DNA of 64,000 nucleotides from CAZLCC01 sp964570845 (GTDB lineage Bacteria; Patescibacteriota; Saccharimonadia; Saccharimonadales; Saccharimonadaceae), in NCBI GenBank assembly GCA_964570845.1, contig CAZMZB010000002.1:69015-133014 (forward strand). The letters are read 5' to 3'. A model generated the notes under the pieces. The model had not been told where the DNA came from. It was given only the letters and a program-made list of their open reading frames with translations, and searched no databases. Every line of letters begins with the position of its first letter. Positions within the stretch are counted from its first letter, which is position 1. The position numbers were made by a program, and so were the translations under genes. This document shows, piece after piece, positions 8,300-16,600 of this stretch.

Positions 8300-9772
8300 T
8301 CATTGCCCGCCATTCGATTTATAGATATAAAATCGTAAACTGTTCGCTGTGTAATAATCAGTAACTATTTTTGATGGTTGATCAAATTGCAGACGATTTT
8401 GCTTGGCTAGCTTTGGCGGGATAATTACTCTGTCATTATTGCCTGTAAGTTTTGTGCTGACAGTGAGTTTTGGATATTCACGATTCAAGAATGCATAAAA
8501 TTCTTTTTGAGATTTTGGCACTACAAGAGCGGTATCTTTACCGTCATCCTTCAAATGATTTCTTACCAAATGTAGATCATGGCTGAAGTAGCGAGCAACG
8601 TCTGAATTATAGCGAAAACTATTTTCATAACGAGCAATTCCTGAGAAAACGATGCCTCCGATGAGAATTGCAAGCGGAATAAGCGCGGCAATACGGGCAT
8701 AGGGATTACGTGGAAACAAGCCATACCATTCGCGGATTAACGTCTCAACACCGACCGCTAGAAGCAAGATAAGGGGTACAAAAGCAATTGCAGTGAGGCT
8801 TGGCTGGAATAATAAAATAAAGGTTACGGGAATCAACCACACTATTAGTGCGTAGGTTCTTGCCGAATGGTGATCAGCGAGAATGCGCATAAACCCAAGC
8901 AGCATAAGTGCTGCAACCGGAATACCGAAGAGCGGTGTGATGGTTTCTGGTCCAATCGTTGGGTGTGCGAATCCAAACAGGCTCTGCGCAAGCAGCTGCA
9001 CATTTGCCCACAGCGTACTAACTGACCAGTCGATATTATTGACACCAAGTAACGTCAGTCCGGTTGATGGCTCTCTAACGAGATGTATACCAAGAGGAGT
9101 GAGTAAAATTGCTCCGGCAATCAATGCGAATAAAATCCTCAGTTTCGACATTTTTTTTACAGTACTTCGAAGATGCGGATGCAGTAGTGCGGAAAAGAAC
9201 ATTGCCCCAAGGATATAAATGCTTAATGGCGTATAAAGACTTAATGCTGCAGTAACGGAAAAAACAATTTTCCAAAGCAGGCTGAGTTTTTTTGAACGCG
9301 AGAGATACGTTGCTGCGAGCAAAAGAATAATTGACCAGAAGAATAAGGTGATTGTTGGCGTGCCAGCTTGAGAAATGATGAGAAATTGGCTTGCGGTAAT
9401 AGCGATCACACCAGATAGAATGGCGATATTTGGGCGAAACCATACGCGAAGCAAAAATAATAGTGCTACTCCGCTGATAAAGCCGAGAATAAGGGAGGGT
9501 AGCTTGATGGCGGTCTCATTTAAGCCCAAAAAACTAACGCTGGTTTTTTGCAGTAAATGATAAGGTAGATCGATAATTGGAAAGTTAAACGGGGGCCGAA
9601 AGGCAATGTTCATGCTCGCGACAGTGCTTGTCTGCTCGGCCTTTGTCAGTCCGCCGGGAATAAAAAAACCGGCAATAATCAGAAGACTAATTAAGAAAAT
9701 GAAAAACAACGTGTAGCCAATAATATATCGATAGCGATATAAGGTAAGTTCAGCGATAATATTTTGTTTCAT
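8300..9772 (-). CDS. Polytopic membrane glycosyltransferase (ArnT/PMT-like, GT-C fold)
   Basis: This is a 490-residue membrane protein with about 10-12 hydrophobic segments and a soluble C-terminal domain from roughly residue 385. The first extracytoplasmic loop contains FRPPFNFPIIDLPYHLLQKT, placed where GT-C enzymes that use polyprenyl-phosphate sugars carry their acidic catalytic loop. It probably glycosylates lipids or surface polymers. No sugar specificity can be read. It lies between dnaB and ebfC on the same strand without an obvious functional link. Confidence 0.75.
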   Translation of the reverse strand: MKQNIIAELTLYRYRYIIGYTLFFIFLISLLIIAGFFIPGGLTKAEQTSTVASMNIAFRPPFNFPIIDLPYHLLQKTSVSFLGLNETAIKLPSLILGFISGVALLFLLRVWFRPNIAILSGVIAITASQFLIISQAGTPTITLFFWSIILLLAATYLSRSKKLSLLWKIVFSVTAALSLYTPLSIYILGAMFFSALLHPHLRSTVKKMSKLRILFALIAGAILLTPLGIHLVREPSTGLTLLGVNNIDWSVSTLWANVQLLAQSLFGFAHPTIGPETITPLFGIPVAALMLLGFMRILADHHSARTYALIVWLIPVTFILLFQPSLTAIAFVPLILLLAVGVETLIREWYGLFPRNPYARIAALIPLAILIGGIVFSGIARYENSFRYNSDVARYFSHDLHLVRNHLKDDGKDTALVVPKSQKEFYAFLNREYPKLTVSTKLTGNNDRVIIPPKLAKQNRLQFDQPSKIVTDYYTANSLRFYIYKSNGGQ

Positions 9773-9810
9773 ATAACCTGTCTATTTTAGCACTACTCAC
9801 TCACGGTGTG

Positions 9811-11181
9811 CTAGCTTGGTTCTTCGGAGTGTTCTTTATCGAGCGACATAAAGCGCAAACGCTCTGGGTGGAAGTATAATTTAATACGTCCGGTTGGGCC
9901 GTTTCTATGTTTAGCAATAAAGAGGTCGGTAATGTGTTGATTATCTGTGTCTGGGTTGTAATAATCTTCCCTATAGAGGAACATCACAATATCGGCATCT
10001 TGCTCGATCGAACCAGATTCGCGTAAATCAGCAAGTTGTGGAATTTGCGGGTTGCGATTTTCAACCGAACGACTGAGCTGTGAAAGTGCGACAACAGGTA
10101 CATTTAATTCCCTGGCAATCATTTTAAGACCGCGCGAAATCTCACTCACCTCTTGCACGCGGTTGTCGTTATTATTTCTTCCACTTGATTGCATCAGCTG
10201 AAGATAGTCAACAATAATAAGTCCTAAGGGATGGTTGTGAGCTTCTCGGCGCGCTTTGGTGCGTATTTCAAGCACACTCATACCCGGAGTGTCATCAATA
10301 TAAATTGGTGCCTCAGCCATCTCGCCCATAGCTTCAGAGAGTTTCCCAAAATCATCATCGCTGAGGTTGCCGGTTCTAATATTCCATGCGTCAACGCCTG
10401 ATGCTTCCGCTAGCATACGATCAACCAGCTGTTCTTTGCTCATCTCTAAGCTAAACACAAGGACAGCCTGTTTTTGTTGAGTAGCGATGTTATAAGCAAG
10501 ATTAAGGGCGAACGTTGACTTACCCATCGCAGGGCGGGCTGCTAATACTAATAAATCAGATTTTTGCAAGCCAGCTGTCATATTATCAAGGTCGCGATAG
10601 CCTGTTTTCACACCACGTAGCTTATTTTTGTCACGATGCAGCTCTTCCATGCGGTCAAAGCTTTCAGTTAAGATTTTTTCCAGACTTACTAAGTCTTGTT
10701 TTAGTGATGTATCACTCACAGAGAACAGCTGGGCTTCCGCGCGTTCTAAAAGTTCTTGTGTATTCTGATCCGCATCATAGCCAAGCTCCGCAATGTCACT
10801 ACTTGCTTTGATGAGTCGTCTTCTAATAGCATTTTGTTCAATGAGTTCAGCATATGCACTGGCATGTGCAGCAGTCGGTACATAGTTTGTCAGTTCTGTT
10901 AAATAAGCCGAACCGCCCACCTTATCAAGTTCTTTTTTACGCTTGAGCTCGTCGCTTAGTGTTAGTAAATCAACTGGTCTGTGTCGTTCGTATAATCGCA
11001 GCATGGCATCGAAAATAGCTGCATGTCGCTTGTCATAAAAATCAGCACCGGAAATCTTATCACTGACATCTGCAAGTACTTCTTCGTCAATCAAAATTGC
11101 GCCGAGCAGACTCCTCTCAGCATCAATATTCTGCGGAGGTACTTTTCCGGTTGACGTGGTTTCTTTAGTTTTAGCTGACAT
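9811..11181 (-). CDS. dnaB: Replicative DNA helicase DnaB
   Basis: This is the hexameric helicase that unwinds DNA at the fork. The N-terminal domain starts PQNIDAERSLLGAILID, the RecA-like C-domain has Walker A ARPAMGKST near residue 215 and Walker B LGLIIVDYLQLM, followed by the DnaB signature ADLRESGSIEQDADIVMF. The ATG at 11181 is chosen over an upstream GTG at 11199 because GGGGAG lies about 9 nt before the ATG. It gives 456 residues and an 11-bp overlap with the end of dnaX. The helicase and clamp-loader subunit are thus translationally coupled. Confidence 0.96.
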   Translation of the reverse strand: MSAKTKETTSTGKVPPQNIDAERSLLGAILIDEEVLADVSDKISGADFYDKRHAAIFDAMLRLYERHRPVDLLTLSDELKRKKELDKVGGSAYLTELTNYVPTAAHASAYAELIEQNAIRRRLIKASSDIAELGYDADQNTQELLERAEAQLFSVSDTSLKQDLVSLEKILTESFDRMEELHRDKNKLRGVKTGYRDLDNMTAGLQKSDLLVLAARPAMGKSTFALNLAYNIATQQKQAVLVFSLEMSKEQLVDRMLAEASGVDAWNIRTGNLSDDDFGKLSEAMGEMAEAPIYIDDTPGMSVLEIRTKARREAHNHPLGLIIVDYLQLMQSSGRNNNDNRVQEVSEISRGLKMIARELNVPVVALSQLSRSVENRNPQIPQLADLRESGSIEQDADIVMFLYREDYYNPDTDNQHITDLFIAKHRNGPTGRIKLYFHPERLRFMSLDKEHSEEPS

Positions 11182-12580
11182 GAATCTCTTCTCCCCCACC
11201 CATAATAGCAGCTACATCGCTTGCGAGCTTGTTTCGTGGCGCTCGCGACCCGCTTGTTACACTAATGACCGGGCAGCTACCGCATACTGCTTTGATACTC
11301 TCAGCTAACATAGAATGATATTTTGTATCTTCTATTTTTTTGCGGTACAAACTATACGCAAAATGCAGCGACAATTGACCGTCTTTATATTCCATTTGAG
11401 CTCGGCTAAGTACACTATACAGAGGTAAATGATGTTGCTTCACATGCTCCAGTACTTTACTCCAATCAATATCTTTCGGTACTTCAGAATTATTTTTTAT
11501 CTCACTCTGAGCTATGGCTGTCGATTGGCCTACCTCCTTCTTTGCTATCGGTTTTTCTTGTACTTCTTCTTTTATGACAGAGTCAAGCATTAAGCTCGCA
11601 GAGGCTACGGGGCTGCTGAGGGCAATTGTTTTTGAAGGAGTGGCGGCAAGTGTTAATACGGTAAGCAGTTTTAATCTTGGGCGATAGGCTCGTGATACCT
11701 CCAGTAGTTCCTCTATGAGTTTTATGTAATGCGTATGGGAAGTTATTTTTTTGCGTAACGATGACAATAACTGATCGGTTAGAATAACTGCGGAAACGCC
11801 GCTTTCTTCCAGCTGATTCAGTAATGCTATCACTTTCTCTGGTTCGTGGCTGTCAACTGCAGCTAACAGTTCTTCAACACTGGTTTGTGGCGCTAAACCA
11901 AGCGTATTCTCAATCAGTTTTGCAGTAATTTTCTTGCTGCCAACTAGTGAAGCGAGTTGGTCGAGTAGGCTGATACCGTCACGAAAACTGCCATCACTAT
12001 GGGTTGCGATGAGTTTTAGCGCCTCCTCATCAATATTAATTTTCTCTTGCTTTGCAATGTGTGATAAGTGCTTTACCATGTGTACTTCACTAATTGGCTT
12101 AAAGTGGAAGCGCTGCGTACGGCTCACAATGGTTGCAGGTAGTTTATGCGGTTCTGTGGTGGCAAGAATAAAAATAACATGCTCAGGTGGTTCCTCGAGA
12201 GTTTTAAGTAATGCATTAAAACTCTCACCTGTTAACATATGTACTTCGTCAATGATGTATACCTTATATTGCGCTGTCGTTGGAGAAATGTGCACCTTTT
12301 CTCTTAAGTCTCGAATATCATCAATACGACGATTGCTCGCAGCGTCGATTTCGATGATATCTAAGTGGGTTGATTCGTCACTATAAGGCAGCTTATTAAT
12401 GTCATGCGCCAAAATTCGAGCAATACTTGTTTTGCCTACGCCTCGTGGACCAGTCAGCAAAAAAGCATGATTCACCCGCCCAGAAGCAACTGCTGCTTTC
12501 AGCACCTCTGTAACATGTTCTTGCCCCACGATTTCATCAAGCGACTTTGAACGATATTTACGATATAACGCCTGCCCCAT
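11171..12580 (-). CDS. dnaX: DNA polymerase III gamma/tau subunit without zinc module
   Basis: This clamp-loader ATPase has Walker A TGPRGVGKTS near residue 44, Walker B YIIDEVHML, the LLKTLEEPPEHVIFILATTE stretch and sensor 1. Family members normally carry a four-cysteine zinc module right after Walker A; here the segment ILAHDINKLPYSDESTHLD has no cysteine, and the usual SRC motif reads SRT. At 469 residues it is a short gamma-like form with a compact C-terminal domain from about residue 360. The gene is first in a minus-strand run with dnaB. A TATAAT at 12617-12622 (minus) probably belongs to its promoter; the -35 is weak. Confidence 0.95.
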   Translation of the reverse strand: MGQALYRKYRSKSLDEIVGQEHVTEVLKAAVASGRVNHAFLLTGPRGVGKTSIARILAHDINKLPYSDESTHLDIIEIDAASNRRIDDIRDLREKVHISPTTAQYKVYIIDEVHMLTGESFNALLKTLEEPPEHVIFILATTEPHKLPATIVSRTQRFHFKPISEVHMVKHLSHIAKQEKINIDEEALKLIATHSDGSFRDGISLLDQLASLVGSKKITAKLIENTLGLAPQTSVEELLAAVDSHEPEKVIALLNQLEESGVSAVILTDQLLSSLRKKITSHTHYIKLIEELLEVSRAYRPRLKLLTVLTLAATPSKTIALSSPVASASLMLDSVIKEEVQEKPIAKKEVGQSTAIAQSEIKNNSEVPKDIDWSKVLEHVKQHHLPLYSVLSRAQMEYKDGQLSLHFAYSLYRKKIEDTKYHSMLAESIKAVCGSCPVISVTSGSRAPRNKLASDVAAIMGGGEEIHVS

Positions 12581-12653
12581 AAAACTGTTTCTTTTCCTCT
12601 ACTTTTCTCACCCACTATTATACGGTGTTTATCAGTATTTTTTAAAGACAAAC

Positions 12654-12698
12654 AAAAAATAACAACATCCTAACAGGAGTATAGTATGTTGTTATTTT
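12654..12698 (-). terminator. Strong hairpin with U-tract, upstream of dnaX
   Basis: A perfect 13-bp inverted repeat pairs AAAATAACAACAT (12656-12668) with ATGTTGTTATTTT (12686-12698) around a 17-nt loop. On the minus strand it is followed by six U residues, the form of an intrinsic terminator. No annotated gene reads into it from the right, so it may end a short untranslated RNA or insulate dnaX from the divergent promoter at 12736. Confidence 0.6.
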
Positions 12699-12735
12699 AA
12701 AGCACTGCAGTAGCACAAGACAGATGCGCTAGATA

Positions 12736-12764
12736 TTGACATGATTATTTATATATGCTAATAT
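12736..12764 (+). promoter_or_regulatory. Promoter of the secreted 140-aa protein gene
   Basis: TTGACA (12736-12741), 17 nt, TAATAT (12759-12764). Transcription would begin near 12771, leaving a leader of about 85 nt that ends in the binding site AAAGGGAG before the ATG at 12856. Confidence 0.7.
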
Positions 12765-12855
12765 AATACAGTACTTTAATAATTTAGCATTTTCAGTATA
12801 AAGCTGTGGACTGCGTGTTCACAGAAACCATTCCAACTTCCTGAAAGGGAGAAAT

Positions 12856-13278
12856 ATGCACTTCAAGGCTGTTCTGACGCTCATTATGGCGGGACTGCTA
12901 CTCACTTCCCTCAGCGGAAGCGCGACTGCTAACGGGGAGACCCACGAGTTTCCTGCTATGTCTTGTAAGGACAAGGTAGAGCTGAATCATTCGTGCCTTT
13001 TGACCTTTTTCGGGTCAGTTGCTGATCATGTGAAAAAGAAATTCCAAGTATCTGTGCGCACCGAGGGCTACAATGTTGTTATGCACTGTGGCGTTGAAGT
13101 AAAGGTAAGCGCTCGTCGTCACGTCACTCGGATTTGGCGGGGTGTTCGATTTAGTAGAAAACAGTTTGAGTCTATTAGGGACAGACTTGTTAGCCGGGTC
13201 CAACAGCAGGTGCGCAAAGAGGTAGCTAAATCACCCTCGGACACTTGTTCAGCTTCCGGGGAGGTAGATTACAGCTAG
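12856..13278 (+). CDS. Secreted small protein with four cysteines, unknown
   Basis: This 140-residue protein has a Sec signal peptide: a basic start (MHFK), a hydrophobic core (AVLTLIMAGLLLTSL) and a likely cleavage site ATA|NG after residue 25. The mature part holds Cys 37, 47, 78 and 131, enough for two disulfides, and is rich in basic residues in the middle. No family is recognised. The gene stands alone with its own promoter, ribosome binding site and a long perfect hairpin behind it. Its base composition looks richer in G+C than its neighbours. As an exported, solitary protein of a probable episymbiont it is a candidate surface or host-contact factor; that role is inference. Confidence 0.8.
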   Translation: MHFKAVLTLIMAGLLLTSLSGSATANGETHEFPAMSCKDKVELNHSCLLTFFGSVADHVKKKFQVSVRTEGYNVVMHCGVEVKVSARRHVTRIWRGVRFSRKQFESIRDRLVSRVQQQVRKEVAKSPSDTCSASGEVDYS

Positions 13279-13290
13279 TGTGGAATGACT

Positions 13291-13327
13291 TCAGGTCGGT
13301 GCGTTCTGCTAGATCGCACTGACCTGA
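13291..13327 (+). terminator. Hairpin terminator after the secreted protein gene
   Basis: TCAGGTCGGTGCG (13291-13303) pairs with CGCACTGACCTGA (13315-13327), 13 bp with one G-U pair. The tail AAACATTTTCTTAAT is only moderately U-rich. Confidence 0.7.
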
Positions 13328-13384
13328 AACATTTTCTTAATGCAGTATACAGCTTTAAATCTGAATAGCTATGTAATTTTATAT

Positions 13385-13894
13385 TTACAATCCAGCTTCA
13401 ACTGCTGCCCATTCGGCATCTGGATTGTCTTCTGGAATGATGATACTAACTTGATCACCTACGTTGGCTTTGAAATACGTCACGCTGGCAAGTAGAATTC
13501 TATATTCTTTGCCGCCAACCTCGACATAATACGCACCATCGTGCTGCACTAGTGTGCCAATAACTTGTTTTCTGGCAACAGGACCAATCTGCTTATAAAG
13601 AAAGCCGCCGTCATCAGCAATGGTGAGTTTTAAAATATCACCTTCAACTAACTTTGACTTACTGGCATAGTTTGCTGGCACGGGATAGGTCTTTCCATCA
13701 GGACCAATCATTGATTGTCCATCAAAGACACCCTCAATCACCTTGCCAGCGATTTCTTCAGTCACTTCTTTTTGTACCACAGGATCTTCGCCTACAAGGC
13801 TGATTAATAACTCTTTTGCAGCCGCTAAGTTTGTCTCAGCGTCCTGTAGCAACGATCTTAATCGCTTTACTTGTTTTTCTGGTAATTCAGACAT
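13385..13894 (-). CDS. Conserved-looking cytoplasmic protein, 169 aa, unknown
   Basis: The N-terminal 35 residues form a heptad-like helix (KQVKRLRSLLQDAETNLAAAKELL), probably a coiled coil. The rest is beta-rich with repeats of the type 'GDILKLTIADDGG' and 'GDQVSIIIPEDN', suggesting small beta-barrel or TRAM/OB-like units. No cysteine, signal peptide or membrane segment is seen. An AAGGA precedes the ATG. It lies downstream of the rplJL terminator and is transcribed separately. A nucleic-acid-binding role is a guess from fold impressions only. Confidence 0.7.
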   Translation of the reverse strand: MSELPEKQVKRLRSLLQDAETNLAAAKELLISLVGEDPVVQKEVTEEIAGKVIEGVFDGQSMIGPDGKTYPVPANYASKSKLVEGDILKLTIADDGGFLYKQIGPVARKQVIGTLVQHDGAYYVEVGGKEYRILLASVTYFKANVGDQVSIIIPEDNPDAEWAAVEAGL

Positions 13895-14029
13895 ACTCGC
13901 ATTTTCCTTTGTCTGTTTTTATGTCAATTAGTATTACGCTGAGGTTAGCATTTATGGAACTTAGAGTCAAGCTAAAATTATCCACACGACTTTCAGGGGT
14001 ACTAAGAAAAGCGTTGTAATTTAACAAAT

Positions 14030-14061
14030 AAAAAGTACCCACGATTTGATTTTCGTGGGTA
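14030..14061 (-). terminator. Intrinsic terminator of the rplJL operon
   Basis: TACCCACGA (14036-14044) pairs with TCGTGGGTA (14053-14061). On the minus strand the stem is followed by CTTTTTATTT. It lies 27 nt beyond the rplL stop. Confidence 0.85.
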
Positions 14062-14088
14062 TGTTTCGTAGCGTGAGTTTATATCAAA

Positions 14089-14508
14089 CTAGCTAAGCTC
14101 AACGACTGCACCTGCCTCTTCAAGTGTTTTCTTCGCAGCTTCAGCCTCTTCTTTAGCTACCTTTTCTTTCACAGCCTTTGGAGCACCGTCAACGATTGCT
14201 TTCGCTTCACCGAGCCCAAGACCAGTTACTTCTTTCACAGCTTTGATAACTGCTACTTTCTGAGCACCTGCATCTTTAAGGGTAACGGTAAATTCACTTT
14301 GTTCTTCAGTAGCCTCACCACCAGCGTCACCGCCAGCAGCGGGAACAGCTACAGCTGCAGCTGGTGCAGCAGCACTGACGCCCCACTCTTCTTCAAGATG
14401 CTTCACAACTTCGCTAAGCTCTAGTGCACTTAGTTTGTTTAGTTCATCTACAATTTTCTTTTGAGCTGTATTCAGCTCTACAGTTTTCTTCTCTTCTGCG
14501 TCTGCCAT
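14089..14508 (-). CDS. rplL: Ribosomal protein L7/L12
   Basis: This is the stalk protein that recruits translation factors. The N-terminal dimerisation helices (ALELSEVVKHLEEEWGVS) are followed by an alanine-rich hinge and the C-terminal domain with the EF-binding stretch VIKAVKEVTGLGLGEAKAIVDGAPKAVKE split over residues about 87-115. The 139-residue length is slightly above the usual 120-130. It follows rplJ by 30 bp and shares its leader and terminator. Confidence 0.97.
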   Translation of the reverse strand: MADAEEKKTVELNTAQKKIVDELNKLSALELSEVVKHLEEEWGVSAAAPAAAVAVPAAGGDAGGEATEEQSEFTVTLKDAGAQKVAVIKAVKEVTGLGLGEAKAIVDGAPKAVKEKVAKEEAEAAKKTLEEAGAVVELS

Positions 14509-14538
14509 AATATATTCTCCTTTTATCTAATGTATTCT

Positions 14539-15069
14539 TTATGCCATTTTTTCAGCACGTTGGCTTAATACTTGAGCAAAACCGCGCTGTGCGCCATTTG
14601 CTACGCCCAAGAAGCCAGTTAGCGGTGCGGCGATTGTGCCGACGACCATACCTCGAAGCTGATCTTTGCTTGGAAGATCTGCGAGGGCTTTGACTGCTGC
14701 TGTATCCAGTGCAGCGCCTGTTGCGTCATATCCTGAAACAAGCTTTAATTCCTTATGCTTTTTTGCAAAAGCAGCTAAAACTTGAGCAGGTGCCACCTCA
14801 TCTTCATTGCTAAATGCATAAAGCAATTGCCCTTCGAGCAATTTCGTATCACTTTTCTTGAAAGTATCACTTTGGCTAAGCGCAACACGTACAAGTCGAT
14901 TCTTCACCACTTTGATGGTGATGTTTGCTTCTCGTGCTTGTTTTCTTAGCTCTTGCATGTCAGCCACGCTTAAGCCCGTATAGGCGGCAGCGGTAACAGC
15001 TTTTGCATTTGCAAAAAGATCGGATAGCTCTGCAACTAAGGCTTGTTTCTTATCTTTTGTAATTGCCAT
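14539..15069 (-). CDS. rplJ: Ribosomal protein L10
   Basis: L10 anchors L7/L12 dimers to 23S rRNA. The 176-residue protein shows the expected N-terminal domain (ANITIKVVKNRLVRVALS) and a C-terminal helix for stalk binding. Regulation is visible: an L10 leader RNA and an attenuator lie between its promoter and the ATG. Unlike in many bacteria, rplJL is separated from rplK-rplA by about 5 kb of nucleotide-metabolism genes. Confidence 0.96.
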   Translation of the reverse strand: MAITKDKKQALVAELSDLFANAKAVTAAAYTGLSVADMQELRKQAREANITIKVVKNRLVRVALSQSDTFKKSDTKLLEGQLLYAFSNEDEVAPAQVLAAFAKKHKELKLVSGYDATGAALDTAAVKALADLPSKDQLRGMVVGTIAAPLTGFLGVANGAQRGFAQVLSQRAEKMA

Positions 15070-15132
15070 TTCGTTAAGAACTCCTCTCTTATTTACTGAT
15101 TAAATTGTAAACGTACACTTTTTACGAGCATT

Positions 15133-15169
15133 AAAAAAAGTCTTTGATTCTCGCACTACCAAAGACTTT
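15133..15169 (-). terminator. Transcription attenuator in the rplJ leader
   Basis: AAAGTCTTTG pairs with CAAAGACTTT around a 13-nt loop, followed on the minus strand by a run of T. It sits about 60 nt upstream of the rplJ start and directly after the L10-binding leader, so it would stop transcription when L10 is in excess (inferred from the known mechanism). Confidence 0.85.
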
Positions 15170-15184
15170 AAGCATAAACAAATT

Positions 15185-15256
15185 GTTTGTTCATTCCTCG
15201 GTAGCAGATTAAGTTCCAGTTCCCCTTCACAGCTACTGTCTCTGGTAATGTTCACC
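15185..15256 (-). ncRNA. L10 leader (ribosomal protein L10-binding mRNA element)
   Basis: On the minus strand the leader contains CCAGAGACAGTAGCTGTGAA and, further on, CTTAATCTGCTACCGAGGAA. The pairing AGACAGTAG...CTGCTACC and the motif 'CTTAAT-CTGC-CGAGG' are the hallmarks of the L10 leader family (Rfam L10_leader). It lies between a good promoter and an attenuator, exactly where the element is found in other bacteria. Confidence 0.85.
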
Positions 15257-15260
15257 TTGC

Positions 15261-15289
15261 AGTGTAACAAAAAGTTGTTCATGCGTCAA
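15261..15289 (-). promoter_or_regulatory. Promoter of the rplJL operon
   Basis: On the minus strand, TTGACG (15289-15284), a 17-nt spacer and TACACT (15266-15261). It is back to back with the plus-strand promoter at 15310. Confidence 0.7.
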
Positions 15290-15309
15290 CATGTATTCGC
15301 ATTTTGCGG

Positions 15310-15338
15310 TTGACATTGGAAAATAGGTGCGGTAAAAA
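15310..15338 (+). promoter_or_regulatory. Possible promoter of the 110-aa gene at 15565
   Basis: TTGACA at 15310-15315, 17 nt, then a weak -10 TAAAAA(T) at 15333-15338. It is the best candidate for the downstream gene and would be divergent from the rplJ promoter. Confidence 0.45.
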
Positions 15339-15344
15339 TGTATG

Positions 15345-15564
15345 CATGGTGTTTAATCAATTCATTGTCGCAGACATTCGCGGGCTCAGCCTCGTGATTT
15401 TTGCATGATGAATTGAGCATCAAATCGGGACTCTAAACAGCGAAACGAGCTCAATTCCATCCGGAAGCGAGCACGTTTTTATTTTTGGGGCGAGAAGAGC
15501 CTCAAGGAAAAAACTTAAAGGGGTCTCGAAGTACATTACAATCAACCGAAAGGAAGGTAAACCA
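15345..15564 (+). other. Long structured leader of the 110-aa gene; no ORF seen
   Basis: About 220 nt lie between the possible promoter and the GTG start at 15565. TCAATTCAT (15357-15365) pairs with ATGAATTGA (15408-15416) and encloses smaller GC-rich stems, including GGCTCAGCC. No convincing small ORF or known riboswitch was recognised. It could be a regulatory leader or a separate small RNA. Confidence 0.35.
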
Positions 15565-15897
15565 GTGGTTGACATTGGTGAACTTAGGCGTGAGTTTACG
15601 TCGAGCATCGTTGACTCTTTGTTGCGGAGTAAGTTCAGCAGTCATGAGGCAGCTGTCAACATCTATTCCTTCGCAACGAGGCAAGATATGAATGTTTCGA
15701 CGCTGGCAGTATCGTGCCAAGTAGTTCGAGAGCTTCGGGCTCGCGAGCAGCAAGGAGAGGTGCTCACGGTAGAGGCACAGTGTTTCGTTGAGATGTACGA
15801 CCGCTGTCGCCGCGAAGGCCGCTCAATTGACGTGCGACCGCCGTCAAAAAAAGATGGGCAGATGGTGCTGTCTGACGCTGCTCTAGCTCCAAGCTGA
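15565..15897 (+). CDS. Small helical protein, 110 aa, unknown
   Basis: The start is GTG at 15565, 7 nt after AGGAAGG. The predicted protein is largely helical (FTSSIVDSLLRSKFSSHEAA, VVRELRAREQQGEVL) and begins MVDIGELRREF. It has two cysteines and no signal peptide or membrane helix. No family is recognised. The codons look G+C-richer than in neighbours. A very stable hairpin follows. The isolated setting, long leader and private hairpin match the genes at 12856 and 27372, although the proteins are not alike. Confidence 0.65.
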   Translation: MVDIGELRREFTSSIVDSLLRSKFSSHEAAVNIYSFATRQDMNVSTLAVSCQVVRELRAREQQGEVLTVEAQCFVEMYDRCRREGRSIDVRPPSKKDGQMVLSDAALAPS

Positions 15898-15908
15898 GCT
15901 TTCGTCGT

Positions 15909-15939
15909 AGGGGTGAGCGGAATTGTTTCGCTCACCCCT
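15909..15939 (+). terminator. Stable hairpin after the 110-aa gene
   Basis: AGGGGTGAGCG (15909-15919) pairs perfectly with CGCTCACCCCT (15929-15939). A canonical U-tract is missing, so it may stabilise the mRNA end or act as a weak terminator between this gene and the convergent tmk. Confidence 0.6.
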
Positions 15940-15965
15940 CGGGCAGCACTAACCTTTCGGTTGAT

Positions 15966-16598
15966 TTATTTTATTTCTTGAATTTGTTTCCAAATTTCTT
16001 CGTGAATTTCTTCTGGTGATGGGCTTGCGTTGACAACTGGCAAGCCATCTTTTTTGGCGATTTCTAGGTAGCCATTTTCAACTTTTGTTTGAAAATCATC
16101 GCCACGAGACTCGAACGTATCAGGATTTTCTAATTCTCCTCGTTTGGCGATTCTCTTTGTACGCTCTTTTTCGTTCTGTAGACTCAAAATACACTCAAAG
16201 TCCGGGTTTAGGTATTCTTCTCCTGTAAACTCTTTTGTGGTTGCTTCGATTTCGGCAACATCTAACCCTTCGCCATATCCTTGATACGCTGCGGTTGAGC
16301 GCCAATTTCTGGCAGCAAGTACCCATGCGCCGCGACCCAACGTTGGCATAATGAGCTGTCGGAACAACTCTCTCCGTGCAGCAGTAAACAGTAATAAATT
16401 CGTTCTTCCGTCACGCTCTAGTTTACCATTTTTAATGATTACCCTAAGTTCATCCGCGATTGCAATTCCAGCAGGCTCATGAATTTCAACTGCTTCAACA
16501 CCTTCTTTTTCCAGGCGTTCATGCAACAGTTCTACTTGCGTTGATTTACCAGTTCCATCGTGGCCTTCAATGACGATATATTTGCCACGCTCAGACAT
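15966..16598 (-). CDS. tmk: Thymidylate kinase
   Basis: This 210-residue P-loop kinase phosphorylates dTMP to dTDP. It has Walker A GHDGTGKST at residues 13-21, the DR(Y/H)-like segment as AARNWRSTAAYQGYGEG, and a C-terminal lid region with basic residues (KERTKRIAKRGELEN). It is 2 bp downstream of dcd on the same strand and divergent from the ThyX-like gene, so the three form a dTTP supply module: dCTP to dUTP/dUMP, dUMP to dTMP, dTMP to dTDP. Confidence 0.9.
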   Translation of the reverse strand: MSERGKYIVIEGHDGTGKSTQVELLHERLEKEGVEAVEIHEPAGIAIADELRVIIKNGKLERDGRTNLLLFTAARRELFRQLIMPTLGRGAWVLAARNWRSTAAYQGYGEGLDVAEIEATTKEFTGEEYLNPDFECILSLQNEKERTKRIAKRGELENPDTFESRGDDFQTKVENGYLEIAKKDGLPVVNASPSPEEIHEEIWKQIQEIK

Positions 16599-16600
16599 GG

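Noticed and set aside
11182..11199. GTG at 11199 as dnaB start
   Set aside because: The GGGGAG ribosome binding site lies after it and fits the ATG at 11181.
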